Notes: a model not told the origin generated them from the letters alone. Counted from the first letter of the stretch, positions 24,141 to 33,493 are shown. The stretch: 64,000 nt of DNA from Klebsiella oxytoca NBRC 105695 (GCF_001598695.1 NZ_BCZK01000010.1:62001-126000), one strand, 5' to 3'. Program-made: numbers and translations.

Positions 24141-24712
24141 TGCAACAGGTATTTCAATGGATTAACGAACCCGCAACATGGTCGGAAGAGGACGGCTCAC
24201 TTAGCGTCGTAACCGATGAGGAAACCGACTTCTGGCGCGAAACCTGGTACGGGTTTGAGCGCTTCTCCGGGCATATCTATGCCACGGAAGCCGCGGGGGA
24301 TTTCACCTTTCAGGTGCGGGTGCGCGCAGATTTCAGCACCCTGTATGACCAGGCGGGGATTATGTTAATGCAGGACGCCCGGCACTGGCTTAAGGCCGGT
24401 ATCGAGTACAACGACGGCGCGCCCGCCATCGGTAGCGTATTGACGCTGGGAACTTCAGACTGGGCCACCGGCATTTTTCCAGGCAACCCCGCGGTGTTCT
24501 GGCTGCGCCTGACCCGTCGGGGCGAAGCGCTGCGCCTGCAGTACTCAACGGATGGCCACCAGTGGCCGCTACTGCGGCTGTGCCCTTTTCCGACCGGCGC
24601 CGCGAAAGTGGGCATCATGTGCTGTACGCCGCAGCGCAGCGGCCTGCGGGTTAATTTCGACGAAATATCGCTGCTGCCGGCCAACGATAAAGATTTGCAC
24701 GATTTAAGCTGA
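24140..24712 (+). CDS. DUF1349 (concanavalin-like fold) protein
   Basis: A 190-residue protein beginning MQQVFQWINEPATW. The pattern FWRETWYGF...HIYATEAAGDFTFQVRVRADFSTLYDQAGIMLMQDARHWLKAGIEY is the DUF1349 signature, a jelly-roll fold related to lectin-like glucanase domains. No signal peptide. The start is fixed by the TGATG overlap with the upstream hydrolase. The family is common in enterobacteria, and its function is unknown; sugar binding is a structural guess. Confidence 0.83.
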   Translation: MQQVFQWINEPATWSEEDGSLSVVTDEETDFWRETWYGFERFSGHIYATEAAGDFTFQVRVRADFSTLYDQAGIMLMQDARHWLKAGIEYNDGAPAIGSVLTLGTSDWATGIFPGNPAVFWLRLTRRGEALRLQYSTDGHQWPLLRLCPFPTGAAKVGIMCCTPQRSGLRVNFDEISLLPANDKDLHDLS

Positions 24713-24844
24713 GGGGAGCCCCCAGGGCGGACGCTTTCGCTGAATAATCGCGACGAAGGTATGATTTCTGGCTGCCGGGACTGCATGACTTCTCACCTTG
24801 CTGCTAGATTGGCAACAACTTGCAGGCGAAAAGGAGGAGGCGTC

Positions 24845-25237
24845 ATGTTTTCCTATATTATGCTCGGCACTAACGATCTGCCGCGCGCCATTCGTTTTTA
24901 CGATCCTTTGATGGAGATGCTGGGGCAGCCGCAAAGCGGCCGAAGCGATCAAGGCGCATCGTGGGGGACATTCAGCGGAAACAGCACCATCGGGCTGTGC
25001 GTTGGCCAACCGTTTAATCAGCAGCAGGCAACAACCGGCAACGGCGTTATGGTGGCTCTGAACGCACGTTCGGTTGAGCATATTCAGCAGCTGCATCAGC
25101 TGGCGCTCAGTCTGGGAGGAAGCGATGAAGGCGCTCCGGGACATCGCCCGCAGTACGGTGAAGGTTTCCACAGCGCCTACGTCAGAGATCCGGACGGCAA
25201 TAAGCTGGCGTTTGTTTATTACGCAAACGCCGACTGA
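24845..25237 (+). CDS. VOC-family (glyoxalase-like) protein
   Basis: A 130-residue cytosolic protein: MFSYIMLGTNDLPRAIRFYDPLMEMLG at the start and AYVRDPDGNKLAFVYY at the end are the paired beta-alpha-beta-beta-beta landmarks of the vicinal-oxygen-chelate fold. AAAGGAGGAG lies just upstream of the chosen ATG. Substrate not predictable; members include lyases, dioxygenases and resistance proteins. Confidence 0.86.
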   Translation: MFSYIMLGTNDLPRAIRFYDPLMEMLGQPQSGRSDQGASWGTFSGNSTIGLCVGQPFNQQQATTGNGVMVALNARSVEHIQQLHQLALSLGGSDEGAPGHRPQYGEGFHSAYVRDPDGNKLAFVYYANAD

Positions 25238-25370
25238 GGCCGCTGGCCGGCAAATTCAGGCAGGGTTGTCCATTGCGAAACCCTGTCTGTCTCTGAGCGG
25301 CGCGCCGGATGCGGTTAGCCTGATGAGACGACCGCAGCCCACTACGATGCAGAATGCGGCTTTGTCCGCA

Positions 25371-25973
25371 TCAGCCCTCGGTAAACATTCCCGACGTAAA
25401 GGTCGCCCTCATGGCTTCGATCTCTTCCTGGCGGGCCGCGTTTAAGGCAGACAGCATATTGCAGGTAAAATCCAGAAAACCAACGCCGTTGGCGGTGACC
25501 AGGTTGCCGTCGCGCACCGATGGCACGTTTTTGTACCGTGAGGCGCCGCGATAGGCTGACCCCGCCCTGCTCTGCAGGTATGCCAGGCCGTTGGAGGTAT
25601 GGTCAACATCATTAAGAAAACCGTGTGCGCCGAGGAATGCCGAAGCATCGCATATTGCGCCGACGACGATCTGCCGCGCCTGCGCTTGCTGAACCAGAGG
25701 CACAACCCGCTGAGCCTCCTCTCCCCACCAGTTCATTCCTCCCACCAGCACCAGAGCAGCGTAGTCATCAGGTATCGTCTGGAAGGTATAATCCGGCAGA
25801 CAGCGCACCCCGCCAATTGACCTCACGGGCCCCTCATCCGCAGCCACGGTCCTGACTTCGTAGCGCGGCTCCCATACGCCAAACCCCCGGCGCAGGCCGG
25901 GCGCCAGCAGCGAAAACTCCCAGTCGGCATACTCCTGGATGAGGACAAACAGCACTTCTTTACGCGTATCCAT
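25371..25973 (-). CDS. DJ-1/PfpI-family protein
   Basis: A 200-residue type 1 glutamine-amidotransferase-like protein. The nucleophile elbow Cys is in VVGAICDASAFLG, and the preceding YAALVLVGGMNWW is the typical strand-turn. The start MDTRKEVLFVLIQEYADWE has AAGGAGAAA upstream (rather than the ATG at 26090, whose extra 39 residues look unrelated). Relatives include proteases, chaperones and glyoxalase III enzymes; no assignment within that group is possible. Confidence 0.82.
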   Translation of the reverse strand: MDTRKEVLFVLIQEYADWEFSLLAPGLRRGFGVWEPRYEVRTVAADEGPVRSIGGVRCLPDYTFQTIPDDYAALVLVGGMNWWGEEAQRVVPLVQQAQARQIVVGAICDASAFLGAHGFLNDVDHTSNGLAYLQSRAGSAYRGASRYKNVPSVRDGNLVTANGVGFLDFTCNMLSALNAARQEEIEAMRATFTSGMFTEG

Positions 25974-26138
25974 AGACAGGGATTTCTCCTTTTTTAAACA
26001 GAATTTGCCGTCGCAATATCCGGCGAGTCGATCGACACTGGTCGCCGCGCCGTCGCCAGAAACTGTATAAATGCACAGTAAGAAAGGCAAGGTTATTTTT
26101 CCACCGTGGACAACCGTGCTCCATTTTTGCGAGTCAGC

Positions 26139-26164
26139 TCCCCGGATAGCAATCTATCCGGGGA
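26139..26164. terminator. Perfect hairpin between DUF1062 and DJ-1 genes
   Basis: TCCCCGGATAG (26139-26149) and CTATCCGGGGA (26154-26164) pair over 11 bp with loop CAAT, just past the DUF1062 stop on the minus strand. A short T-run occurs only further on, so termination strength is uncertain. Confidence 0.55.
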
Positions 26165-26173
26165 AACGGGCTA

Positions 26174-26797
26174 TCATCTCCTGAGATCTGAGCCGGTATT
26201 TAATGAAATTCGCCTGCGCGCCAGAAGAAGTTCCTTCACGATATAAAGCCTGTATCCTTCCGGCCGTATCCTCGGCGAACGTAGCTCTTTCAGCGTAATT
26301 CCGGCGATATCGCCCGCCGCCAGACATTTGCGGATCGCGCTGCCGCTAAGGCCGAGCTGTCTACGTAGCACCGCCAGTAAGCTGACCTGAAAAGCGCGCT
26401 CGACGTAGACGTTGACGCTGACCTGAGCAGCACGGACAAGGCTGATTCGCCAGCCTTCCCGTACGACGAATTCAGGCGAACCCGCTAACAACGCGCTATT
26501 GCGCCGCAGAACCTGCAAATCGTGAGAGTAGTCCTCTGCAGCAGATTTATCGTTTGCCATGAGTCGCTCATAGAGGTGTGGATCTATTTTACTGACGGGT
26601 AAACGAGAGAACAGGCTGATGTTCCAGGTGTATGCGCAGCGGACGCACTTATAGATACTCCAGACATCGAGCTGTTTTTTTTGCGAATTGATCCGGAAGG
26701 CTCCGGATGGCGTGAATTTCTGCTGCCCATGGCAGGCGGGACAGCGTTTGCTTAGCAGCTGGTAGCCCGCAGGGCTGACGTTCCATGTGACTTTCAT
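26174..26797 (-). CDS. DUF1062 family protein with a zinc-ribbon-like N-terminus
   Basis: A 207-residue protein beginning MKVTWNVSPAG. Two Cys pairs, KRCPACHG and YKCVRCAYTW, about 30 residues apart suggest a zinc ribbon. The C-terminal region LSGSAIRKCLAAGDIAGI resembles a helix-turn-helix or S4-like RNA-binding segment. AAGG lies seven bases upstream of the chosen ATG. It is divergent from the LacI regulator across a 366-bp region. Function unknown; a DNA- or RNA-binding regulator is plausible. Confidence 0.78.
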   Translation of the reverse strand: MKVTWNVSPAGYQLLSKRCPACHGQQKFTPSGAFRINSQKKQLDVWSIYKCVRCAYTWNISLFSRLPVSKIDPHLYERLMANDKSAAEDYSHDLQVLRRNSALLAGSPEFVVREGWRISLVRAAQVSVNVYVERAFQVSLLAVLRRQLGLSGSAIRKCLAAGDIAGITLKELRSPRIRPEGYRLYIVKELLLARRRISLNTGSDLRR

Positions 26798-27072
26798 GGT
26801 GAACCTTTTTTTTAACCCATACAAAAGCGGATCCGTCGATAACGGACCGTGATATTTGCAATGTGAAAAATATTTAGAGAATACTTTTCAGTGGGTTAAA
26901 AAAAGATTTCCAACGCGACTACCCTGTCTGACCGCTAATGAAGAGGCCAAGAATACCAAAGCGGCTGGCGGGTCAAATATGCATTAAATCAATAAATTCA
27001 TAGAAATCATTCACAAACAACGTTATTTACCTTCTGTTCACAAAACGAGAAGCGGCTCACTGATCAAACAAA

Positions 27073-27127
27073 CCTAAACGTTTATGTTTACTCACATAAA
27101 CGTTTAGGTACAGACAATAACCGTTTA
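27073..27127. promoter_or_regulatory. Three regularly spaced LacI-type operators
   Basis: TAAACGTTTA occurs at 27075-27084 and 27097-27106, and TAACCGTTTA at 27118-27127, with centres 22 and 21 bp apart. The first two are embedded in a larger 14-bp-arm inverted repeat, CCTAAACGTTTATG (27073-27086) and CATAAACGTTTAGG (27095-27108). This is the expected operator of the LacI-family gene starting at 27164. The rest of the 366-bp gap shows nothing distinctive. Confidence 0.85.
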
Positions 27128-27163
27128 TATCGCAGGTAATTTCTTAAAAGCAGAGAGCAAAAA

Positions 27164-28195
27164 ATGCGTAAAGCAACGATGCGGGATGTGAGCGAAGCGA
27201 CGGGATTTTCCATGTTTACCGTTTCGCGCGCGCTAAACGGTGGCGATGGCGTCGCTGACGACAGCCGGGAGCTGATTTTAAAAGTGGCGCGAGAGCTCGG
27301 CTACGTACCCAACCGCGCGGCCCAGGCGCTACGCCGTTCGAGCAGAGACTCGGTGGCGGTGATCACCGCCCATGCGTCGAACTCTTACTATCTCAACCTG
27401 ATGTCCGGCATTCAGCAGATGCTGCAGCCTTCGCAGTGGACCGTGGTGCTTGGCGATATTGCGGTCAACGGCATCTACGACCGCGCGCAGGAAGATCGGA
27501 TGATTAACCGCCTGATCGAGTCACGGATGGCCGGGATCATTTCGACCGTGACGCTGCAGCCGGAAAGCCTGACTCTGCTGGCGAAATGGGATATCCCGGT
27601 CGTCTTCGTTGATTCTCCGCCCCGCGGCGAGCACAACTTTCCCAGCGTCACAACCGACAATTACCATGCCAGCCTGCTGGTGGGAAACCATCTGGCGCAG
27701 CACGGCTATAAAAACTGGCTGCTCCTTATCTACCCGGACCGCTGGACCACGCGTTTTGAACGCGAGCGCGGGATACGCGAGGCCGCCGAGCGGTCCGGCG
27801 CTACGCTTGAAGTTGTCGAAACGGAAAACGACGCGCAGTCGGCTGCTGACAAACTGAGCCAGTACCTCGACCACCAGAAAGCGCTGCCGGATGCCCTTAT
27901 TGCCGGTAACAACCCTATTCTGCTGGGTTCGCTCAAACAGCTCCAGCAGCGCCAGATAGCCATTCCAGAGGATATGGCCCTGATTGCCTACGACGAATTC
28001 GACTGGGCGCCGCTATTAAATCCGCCGCTGACGGTGCTCAATGAAAATAGCGAAGAGATTGGCAGACAGTCGGCTGAAATGCTTATCCAGTTAATTAACC
28101 CGGAAGGGAAAGGAGAAATCAACACTCAACGTAAAGTTCCCGCCGAGCTGGTTATTCGCCAGTCCTGCGGCTGTAAAAAAACGCATAACAATTAA
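27164..28195 (+). CDS. LacI-family transcriptional regulator of the sugar ABC operon
   Basis: A 343-residue repressor: LacI helix-turn-helix MRKATMRDVSEATGFSMFTVSRALNG and hinge helix NRAAQALRRSS, then a periplasmic-binding-protein-like effector domain with VVFVDSPPRGEHNFPSVTTDNYHAS. The C-terminus has a Cys pair (QSCGCKK). Three palindromic operators lie 37-90 bp upstream, so it almost certainly regulates itself. It probably also regulates the rbs/frc-like genes that follow on the same strand. Confidence 0.92.
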   Translation: MRKATMRDVSEATGFSMFTVSRALNGGDGVADDSRELILKVARELGYVPNRAAQALRRSSRDSVAVITAHASNSYYLNLMSGIQQMLQPSQWTVVLGDIAVNGIYDRAQEDRMINRLIESRMAGIISTVTLQPESLTLLAKWDIPVVFVDSPPRGEHNFPSVTTDNYHASLLVGNHLAQHGYKNWLLLIYPDRWTTRFERERGIREAAERSGATLEVVETENDAQSAADKLSQYLDHQKALPDALIAGNNPILLGSLKQLQQRQIAIPEDMALIAYDEFDWAPLLNPPLTVLNENSEEIGRQSAEMLIQLINPEGKGEINTQRKVPAELVIRQSCGCKKTHNN

Positions 28196-28259
28196 AAGAC
28201 ATTATAGAGATTGCTGACAACGTTTCGCCCGAACGGACTTGCCCGACGCCGCTTCGCGC

Positions 28260-28299
28260 GCGGGCCTGAAAAACGGCTGTCGCGGTTTTCCAGGCCCGC
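28260..28299 (+). promoter_or_regulatory. Large stem-loop between the LacI gene and the transporter genes
   Basis: GCGGGCCTGAAAAAC (28260-28274) and GTTTTCCAGGCCCGC (28285-28299) pair over 15 bp with one mismatch around a 10-base loop. No T-run follows. It may reduce read-through from the regulator gene or stabilise the transporter mRNA. Confidence 0.5.
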
Positions 28300-28488
28300 T
28301 AAGGCGCCGCAGGATAACAGCGGCAAAGCGTTCGCAACGCGTTTGCCAGCCCTCTCTAATCATTTTGATGATTTAAATAACGGCTGAATAATCGGCCGCC
28401 AGTAAAAAAACAACATCAGGGGATTATTTCTGAGGCTTCCCCACACCTGGCCGTACGTCATACCACACGATAATGAAAGGAACAGAAT

Positions 28489-29442
28489 ATGACCAAACTT
28501 CGTAAAGCATTTCTGGCTGTCGCGGTTACTGCGGTAATCACCACCATGACAGGATTTATCCCCGCCGCCAGCGCCGCGCCGCAGGAGGGCAAAAAAATAT
28601 CCCACATCGGCTTAATGGTGCAGGACATGTCCAACCCCTTCTTCTCGGCAATGGAAAGGAACGCAAAGCAGGCCGCGGCAAAAATCGGCGCAACCCTTAA
28701 CGTACAAGATGCGCAGGTCGATCTGGCAAACCAGAACACGCAGATTGACGCCTTTATTCAGCAGAAAGTGGATCTGATCATTATTTCCGCCGTCGATGAG
28801 TCCGGCATCGAGCCGGCCATTCAGCGGGCAAAAGCCGCCGGAATTATCGTTATCGCGGTCGATACGCCCGCCAGGGGCGCTGACGCGGCGATCATGACCA
28901 ATGCCATCCAGGCCGGCGAAACCTCCTGCGAATATCTGTTCAGCCAGATGGGCGGCAAAGGCAAAGTGCTGCTGGTGGACGGCACGCCGATTCAAACCAT
29001 TATTGACCGCATCAAAGGCTGTAAAAACGTCGCGCAAAAATATCCGGATATCAAAATCGTCGGGCAGCAGGCATCGCGCAACGACCGCGCTTCAGGACTG
29101 ATGGTCACCACCGATATGCTCACCGCCAATCCGGATGTCTCCGGTATTTTCGGTATGAACGATCCTTCGGCGCTCGGCGCGGTGCTGGCCGTTGAGCAGG
29201 CCGGCAAAGCCGGTGCGATTAAAGTCACCGGCGTAGACGGCAGCCCGGAAGCGGTTGAAGAACTCAAGCGCAGCGGCTCACCGTTTATCGGCACCGCCAC
29301 GCAAAACCCGGGCGAAATGGTGCGCCAGGCCATCTCGCTTGCTCAGGATATGGTTGACGGCAAGCCTATTGCGTCCCCGACCGTATTGATCCCCAGCGTG
29401 CTGGTCACGCGCGACAACGTAGATAGCTATCCGGGCTGGTAA
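28489..29442 (+). CDS. Sugar ABC transporter substrate-binding protein (RbsB/FrcB-like)
   Basis: A 317-residue periplasmic protein with a signal peptide ending near PAASA. The mature fold begins ISHIGLMVQDMSNPFFSAMERNAKQAA, followed by IISAVDESGIEPAIQRAKAAGI and VAQKYPDIKIVGQQASRNDRASG, as in ribose/fructose/xylose binders. A good AAAGGA site precedes the ATG. It is first in the transporter set and probably expressed most highly. The ligand is a monosaccharide; the fructokinase-like gene downstream hints at a ketose. Confidence 0.92.
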   Translation: MTKLRKAFLAVAVTAVITTMTGFIPAASAAPQEGKKISHIGLMVQDMSNPFFSAMERNAKQAAAKIGATLNVQDAQVDLANQNTQIDAFIQQKVDLIIISAVDESGIEPAIQRAKAAGIIVIAVDTPARGADAAIMTNAIQAGETSCEYLFSQMGGKGKVLLVDGTPIQTIIDRIKGCKNVAQKYPDIKIVGQQASRNDRASGLMVTTDMLTANPDVSGIFGMNDPSALGAVLAVEQAGKAGAIKVTGVDGSPEAVEELKRSGSPFIGTATQNPGEMVRQAISLAQDMVDGKPIASPTVLIPSVLVTRDNVDSYPGW

Positions 29443-29506
29443 TCACATCATCACTCAAGAGGCAAAAACGGGATGACGATTGGGTTCATCCCGGAGGGCA
29501 AAGACA

Positions 29507-31039
29507 ATGGCCGACATCACTTCACCCCCCTTGCTCAGGCTGGAAGGGATTTCAAAACGCTACGGCGCGACCCTCGCGCTGAACAACGTACGCTTTGATT
29601 TATTCGCCGGAGAGGTCCATGCCCTGATGGGGGAAAACGGCGCGGGTAAATCCACGCTGATGAAGATCCTCTCCGGAAACGAGCAGCGCGATAGCGGCGC
29701 GATCTATATCAACGGGCAGGAGATTGATATTCGCACGCCAAGAGATGCGCGCAAATATGGCATCGCCATCATCCATCAGGAGCTGAATACGGTTCCCGAT
29801 ATGACGGTGGCGGAAAATCTGTTTCTCGGCCAGGAACCGACCTCTTTCGCCGGTATTCTCGATCGCAAACGGATGCTCCGGGAGGCCCGGGAGAAGCTGG
29901 ACCGGATTAACGCGGACATCGACCCGCAGGCGCCGCTCGGCTCGTTGAGCATCGGACGTCAGCAAATGGTCGAGATCGCCCGCGCCGTCAGTGAAAACGC
30001 AAAAGTACTGGTGCTTGATGAGCCGACCGCCGCCCTGTCGCGGGCGGAGACCCTCCAGCTTTACCGGCTGATCGAGCAGATGCGTCAGGATGGGGTCGGG
30101 ATGGTCTACATCTCGCACCGCATGGAAGAGGTATGGCAGCTGGCAAACCGGGTCACGGTGTTCAGGGACGGTACGTGGATCGGCACGGAAACCCTGAGCA
30201 GCGTCTCGACCACCGATATCGTACGCATGATGGTCGGCCGGCAAATCGTCGATCTCTATCAGCACGAACCGCGTACGCCCGGCAAAGTACTGCTGGAGGT
30301 CGCGGATCTGGCGGGTAGCGCAACCGGCCCGGTCTCCTTTGAGGTCAAAGCGGGCGAAGTCGTCAGCATGTCCGGGCTGGTTGGCTCTGGCCGAACCGAA
30401 GTGGCCCGCCTGTTATTCGGCGCCGACCCCCGCACCCAGGGAAGCGTACGTATTAACGGCAAGGTAAGCCATCCGTCAGATCCCACCGCCGCCATCGCCG
30501 ACGGAATCGGGATGGTGACCGAGGACCGCAAAACCCAGGGCCTGTTTCTGGGTCATTCGGTTGAGCACAACATTGATATCAGCTCGCTGGAGAACTTTGT
30601 CGCCAGCGGCGTGGTTAAACGCAAAACCATCCGCGCCGCCGTCCTTGAGCAGATGCGCCGGTTACGGCTGCGGGAAAATGCGGTCGAACTGCCCGTCAGC
30701 GCCCTGTCCGGCGGAAACCAGCAGAAAGCGGCGCTGGCGCGCTGGCTGCTGCGCGATTCGAGGCTGCTTATCCTCGATGAACCGACCCGCGGCGTGGATA
30801 TCGGCGCCAAAAGGGAAATTTACGAACTGATCGACAAACTCGCCCGCGCCGGGAAAGCCATTCTGGTGATCTCCTCCGATTTACCGGAGGCCATCGGCAT
30901 CAGCGACCGCGTGCTGGTTATGCGCGGCGGCCGTATCGTTCACCAGTTACCCTCATATTCAGCAACGGAAGAAGAAGTGATGCTGCACGCAACAGGAACC
31001 TTTACCAGTCAATCCGGAGAATGCCATGGACAACAATAA
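29507..31039 (+). CDS. Sugar ABC transporter ATPase with two nucleotide-binding domains (RbsA-like)
   Basis: A 510-residue cytosolic ATPase. First domain: Walker A GENGAGKSTLMK, signature LSIGRQQMVEIARA and Walker B VLVLDEPTAALS. Second domain: degenerate Walker A SGLVGSGRTEVARLL, signature LSGGNQQKAALARW and LLILDEPTRGVDIGAK. This is the carbohydrate-uptake transporter-2 arrangement. The chosen start MADITSPPLL follows GGAGGGCAAAGACA. Overlaps the permease gene by 14 bp. Confidence 0.94.
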   Translation: MADITSPPLLRLEGISKRYGATLALNNVRFDLFAGEVHALMGENGAGKSTLMKILSGNEQRDSGAIYINGQEIDIRTPRDARKYGIAIIHQELNTVPDMTVAENLFLGQEPTSFAGILDRKRMLREAREKLDRINADIDPQAPLGSLSIGRQQMVEIARAVSENAKVLVLDEPTAALSRAETLQLYRLIEQMRQDGVGMVYISHRMEEVWQLANRVTVFRDGTWIGTETLSSVSTTDIVRMMVGRQIVDLYQHEPRTPGKVLLEVADLAGSATGPVSFEVKAGEVVSMSGLVGSGRTEVARLLFGADPRTQGSVRINGKVSHPSDPTAAIADGIGMVTEDRKTQGLFLGHSVEHNIDISSLENFVASGVVKRKTIRAAVLEQMRRLRLRENAVELPVSALSGGNQQKAALARWLLRDSRLLILDEPTRGVDIGAKREIYELIDKLARAGKAILVISSDLPEAIGISDRVLVMRGGRIVHQLPSYSATEEEVMLHATGTFTSQSGECHGQQ

Positions 31040-32045
31040 ACCTGTGACGGAACTGCCGGTCAAAGCGCCGTTTGATTTTGCGAAATGGTGGGATCGGGTG
31101 GGGATCTTAATCGTTCTGCTGGTGCTGCTGATCCTTATGTCGACCTTTGCGCCAAACTTTAACCGCGTCGATAATCTGCTGAATATCGCCCGCTCGATTT
31201 CCGTCAACGCTATTCTGGCGGCGGGCATGACTTTCGTCATTTTAACCAGCGGAATTGATTTGTCCGTCGGGTCTATCGTCGCCGTCTCCGGCGTGATCTC
31301 GGTGGTTGCGGCGATGGCCGGGATCCCTGCGCCGCTGGCGATTCTGGCCGGCGTGGGCGTGGGCGCGCTCTGCGGTCTGCTGAACGGCGTGCTCACCGCC
31401 TATCTCGCTCTTGCGCCCTTTATCGTCACTCTCGGCACAATGACCTTCCTGCGCGGGATGGCCTACACCATTACCGAAGGGCAACCTATTGTATCGAGTA
31501 GCCTGAGCTTCCGCGAGCTGGGGAATGGCTATCTCGCCGGCATCCCTGTTCCGGTCATTATTATGCTGGTGGTTTATCTGCTGGCGTGGTTCATTCTTGA
31601 GCGCACGCGGTTCGGTCGTCATATCTATGCCGTCGGCGGCAACGCCCAGGCCGCGCGCCTGGCCGGCGTCCGGGTAAAACGCGTACTGGCGGCGGTTTAT
31701 ATGATTGCCGGCGTCTGCGCGGGTCTGGCGGGCATTATCTTCGCCGCCCGGGTCATTTCCGCCCAGCCTACGGCGGGTACGGGATATGAACTGGACGCCA
31801 TTGCGGCGGTAGTGCTGGGCGGCACCAGCCTCGCCGGAGGACGCGGGCGAATTATCGGCACCCTGATTGGATCGATAATTCTCGGCGTGCTCAGCACCGG
31901 CCTGATTCTGCTGAGCGTCCCCTTTTTCACCCAGCTATTGATTAAAGGCATCGTCATCATTCTTGCCGTGGCGATTGACGGACTGAAGCAGCATCCGGAA
32001 CTGTTTACCTTCTGGCGGAAAAAAGAGATCGCCCGTACCCGCTAG
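31026..32045 (+). CDS. Sugar ABC transporter permease (RbsC-like)
   Basis: A 339-residue inner-membrane permease with about eight to ten hydrophobic segments. The TSGIDLSVGSIVAVSGV and PPFIVTLGTMTFLRGMAYTI-type segments (here APFIVTLGTM) and AVVLGGTSLAGGRGRI are RbsC-family landmarks. Its start overlaps the ATPase stop by 14 bp, so translation is coupled. Confidence 0.94.
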   Translation: MDNNKPVTELPVKAPFDFAKWWDRVGILIVLLVLLILMSTFAPNFNRVDNLLNIARSISVNAILAAGMTFVILTSGIDLSVGSIVAVSGVISVVAAMAGIPAPLAILAGVGVGALCGLLNGVLTAYLALAPFIVTLGTMTFLRGMAYTITEGQPIVSSSLSFRELGNGYLAGIPVPVIIMLVVYLLAWFILERTRFGRHIYAVGGNAQAARLAGVRVKRVLAAVYMIAGVCAGLAGIIFAARVISAQPTAGTGYELDAIAAVVLGGTSLAGGRGRIIGTLIGSIILGVLSTGLILLSVPFFTQLLIKGIVIILAVAIDGLKQHPELFTFWRKKEIARTR

Positions 32046-32122
32046 CTTTCCCTGACGCTTTGTTTATCCGCCGCGCTGGCGGCGGGTCTTCGCATGCTTA
32101 AATTTTAATGGAGTCTACGCCC

Positions 32123-33493
32123 ATGACATATCACATTACGCTGACGGACCCGATGAACGGTACCCGGGATCGCGAACCGATTACGTTTACTCTCCCGGAG
32201 AAACTGCAGGAGCCCCTGTGGTGGGCAATCACCAGCGAGGACCAGCGGATCCTTTGCCAGCGCCTCACTCATGAGTCGACGCAAAACAGTACCGCCTTTA
32301 TCGCTACGGTAAGCTTCAGCGGCACGCTCCGGATGCGGCTTGAGCGGCCGTTAACGGCGGCTGAAGTCGGTGAAGTCGCTGGTATCCACCGCCTGCCTGG
32401 CCGGGAGAAAGACTGTTTTGTCCGCCTCAATACCGGCTGCTTCGATCTGGAAATGTGTCGGGGAACCGCCCAGGGCGTGGGTTCATCCAAGTGGGGGCTG
32501 CGCCATTTTCGCTGTCTGCAGGACAATGTCGAGCTGCTTCCTTCCGGGAATAACGCCATCGGCGGTTTTTACGGTCCGTTCTTTACCCCGGAAAATGGGC
32601 TGATTAACCCGCCGGAACATACCCTCGTTGATATTGAAATTGTTGAGGAAGGCCCGGTCTATCATCACTATCGCATGCACGGCACGATCCCCGATGGGTT
32701 ATTAGCGGAGCTGCGCGGTAAGCACTTCACCATCGACTGGAAGTTCAGCTGGAATACCCCGTGGTTTCAGCGGCGCTACTGGGTGGATGACTTTTCGACG
32801 GTCATCAACGGGCGTTCGGTGACCAACAAGATCACCGTCGGCGACGAGTTTGAAAGCGGTCCGGGAAAACTGCTGTTTGACCGCTTCGCGGCCTACGGCG
32901 GTACCCGCTATCGCGCAGGCGACCCCTACGCCGAAGAGCTGGTCGCCATGGTGGCTCATACCGTTACCACCTCTGAAAACCAGAGCCCGAAATTTGCCGA
33001 ATTCCGCGAACAGCTCGCCGATATGGCCTCCGCTCACTGGGATCTTTACTGGCGAATGTTCTGCCGCTGGGAGAACGTGCTGGATGAAGCTGAAATCCGC
33101 GAAAGGCTTGGCGTTGTGCGCGCCCGGGCGCACGTTCGCGCCGACCTGAATGAACGGGAATGGCGCCTGACTGATTCTCCCGTCAACGTTTCCGCCGTGC
33201 CGGATGAAACCGTGTTCCCGGGACCAGCCAGTAAAACCGTCGAGTACGATTCAGCGAGCGGCCGGGCGATGATCTGGTGGACCTCCCGCCCCTCCGGCGC
33301 GTTTCAGATAGTCCAGCGCCGTCAGTCCGGTTGGGTGAACTGGGGCAGCAATGGGGAAAACGAGTGTCCGGAGCTCCCGGTCGGGGTCGATATCAAGACC
33401 GCCTGCGGGATATTCGCTGACAACTGGATGCAGGTAGCCGACGGCCTGGAAACGCCGCCGCAGGTCGCGGTGAGCCGGGAGGAAAAGCCATGA
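32123..33493 (+). CDS. Uncharacterised protein in a sugar ABC operon (456 residues)
   Basis: Family not recognised. No signal peptide or membrane segment, so cytosolic. It is rich in aromatic residues and beta-strand-like stretches: CFDLEMCRGTAQGVGSSKWG, GNNAIGGFYGPFFTPENGLIN, GPVYHHYRMHG, FSWNTPWFQRRYWVDDFS and SGAFQIVQRRQSGWVNWGSNG. The look is of a large beta-sandwich carbohydrate-active or sugar-binding protein such as a mutarotase-like or lyase-like fold. The start at 32123 has GGAG nine bases upstream. Its stop overlaps the kinase start by 4 bp, placing it firmly in the catabolic operon between transporter and kinase. It probably acts on the imported sugar before phosphorylation; this is inference from position. 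Confidence 0.82.
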   Translation: MTYHITLTDPMNGTRDREPITFTLPEKLQEPLWWAITSEDQRILCQRLTHESTQNSTAFIATVSFSGTLRMRLERPLTAAEVGEVAGIHRLPGREKDCFVRLNTGCFDLEMCRGTAQGVGSSKWGLRHFRCLQDNVELLPSGNNAIGGFYGPFFTPENGLINPPEHTLVDIEIVEEGPVYHHYRMHGTIPDGLLAELRGKHFTIDWKFSWNTPWFQRRYWVDDFSTVINGRSVTNKITVGDEFESGPGKLLFDRFAAYGGTRYRAGDPYAEELVAMVAHTVTTSENQSPKFAEFREQLADMASAHWDLYWRMFCRWENVLDEAEIRERLGVVRARAHVRADLNEREWRLTDSPVNVSAVPDETVFPGPASKTVEYDSASGRAMIWWTSRPSGAFQIVQRRQSGWVNWGSNGENECPELPVGVDIKTACGIFADNWMQVADGLETPPQVAVSREEKP

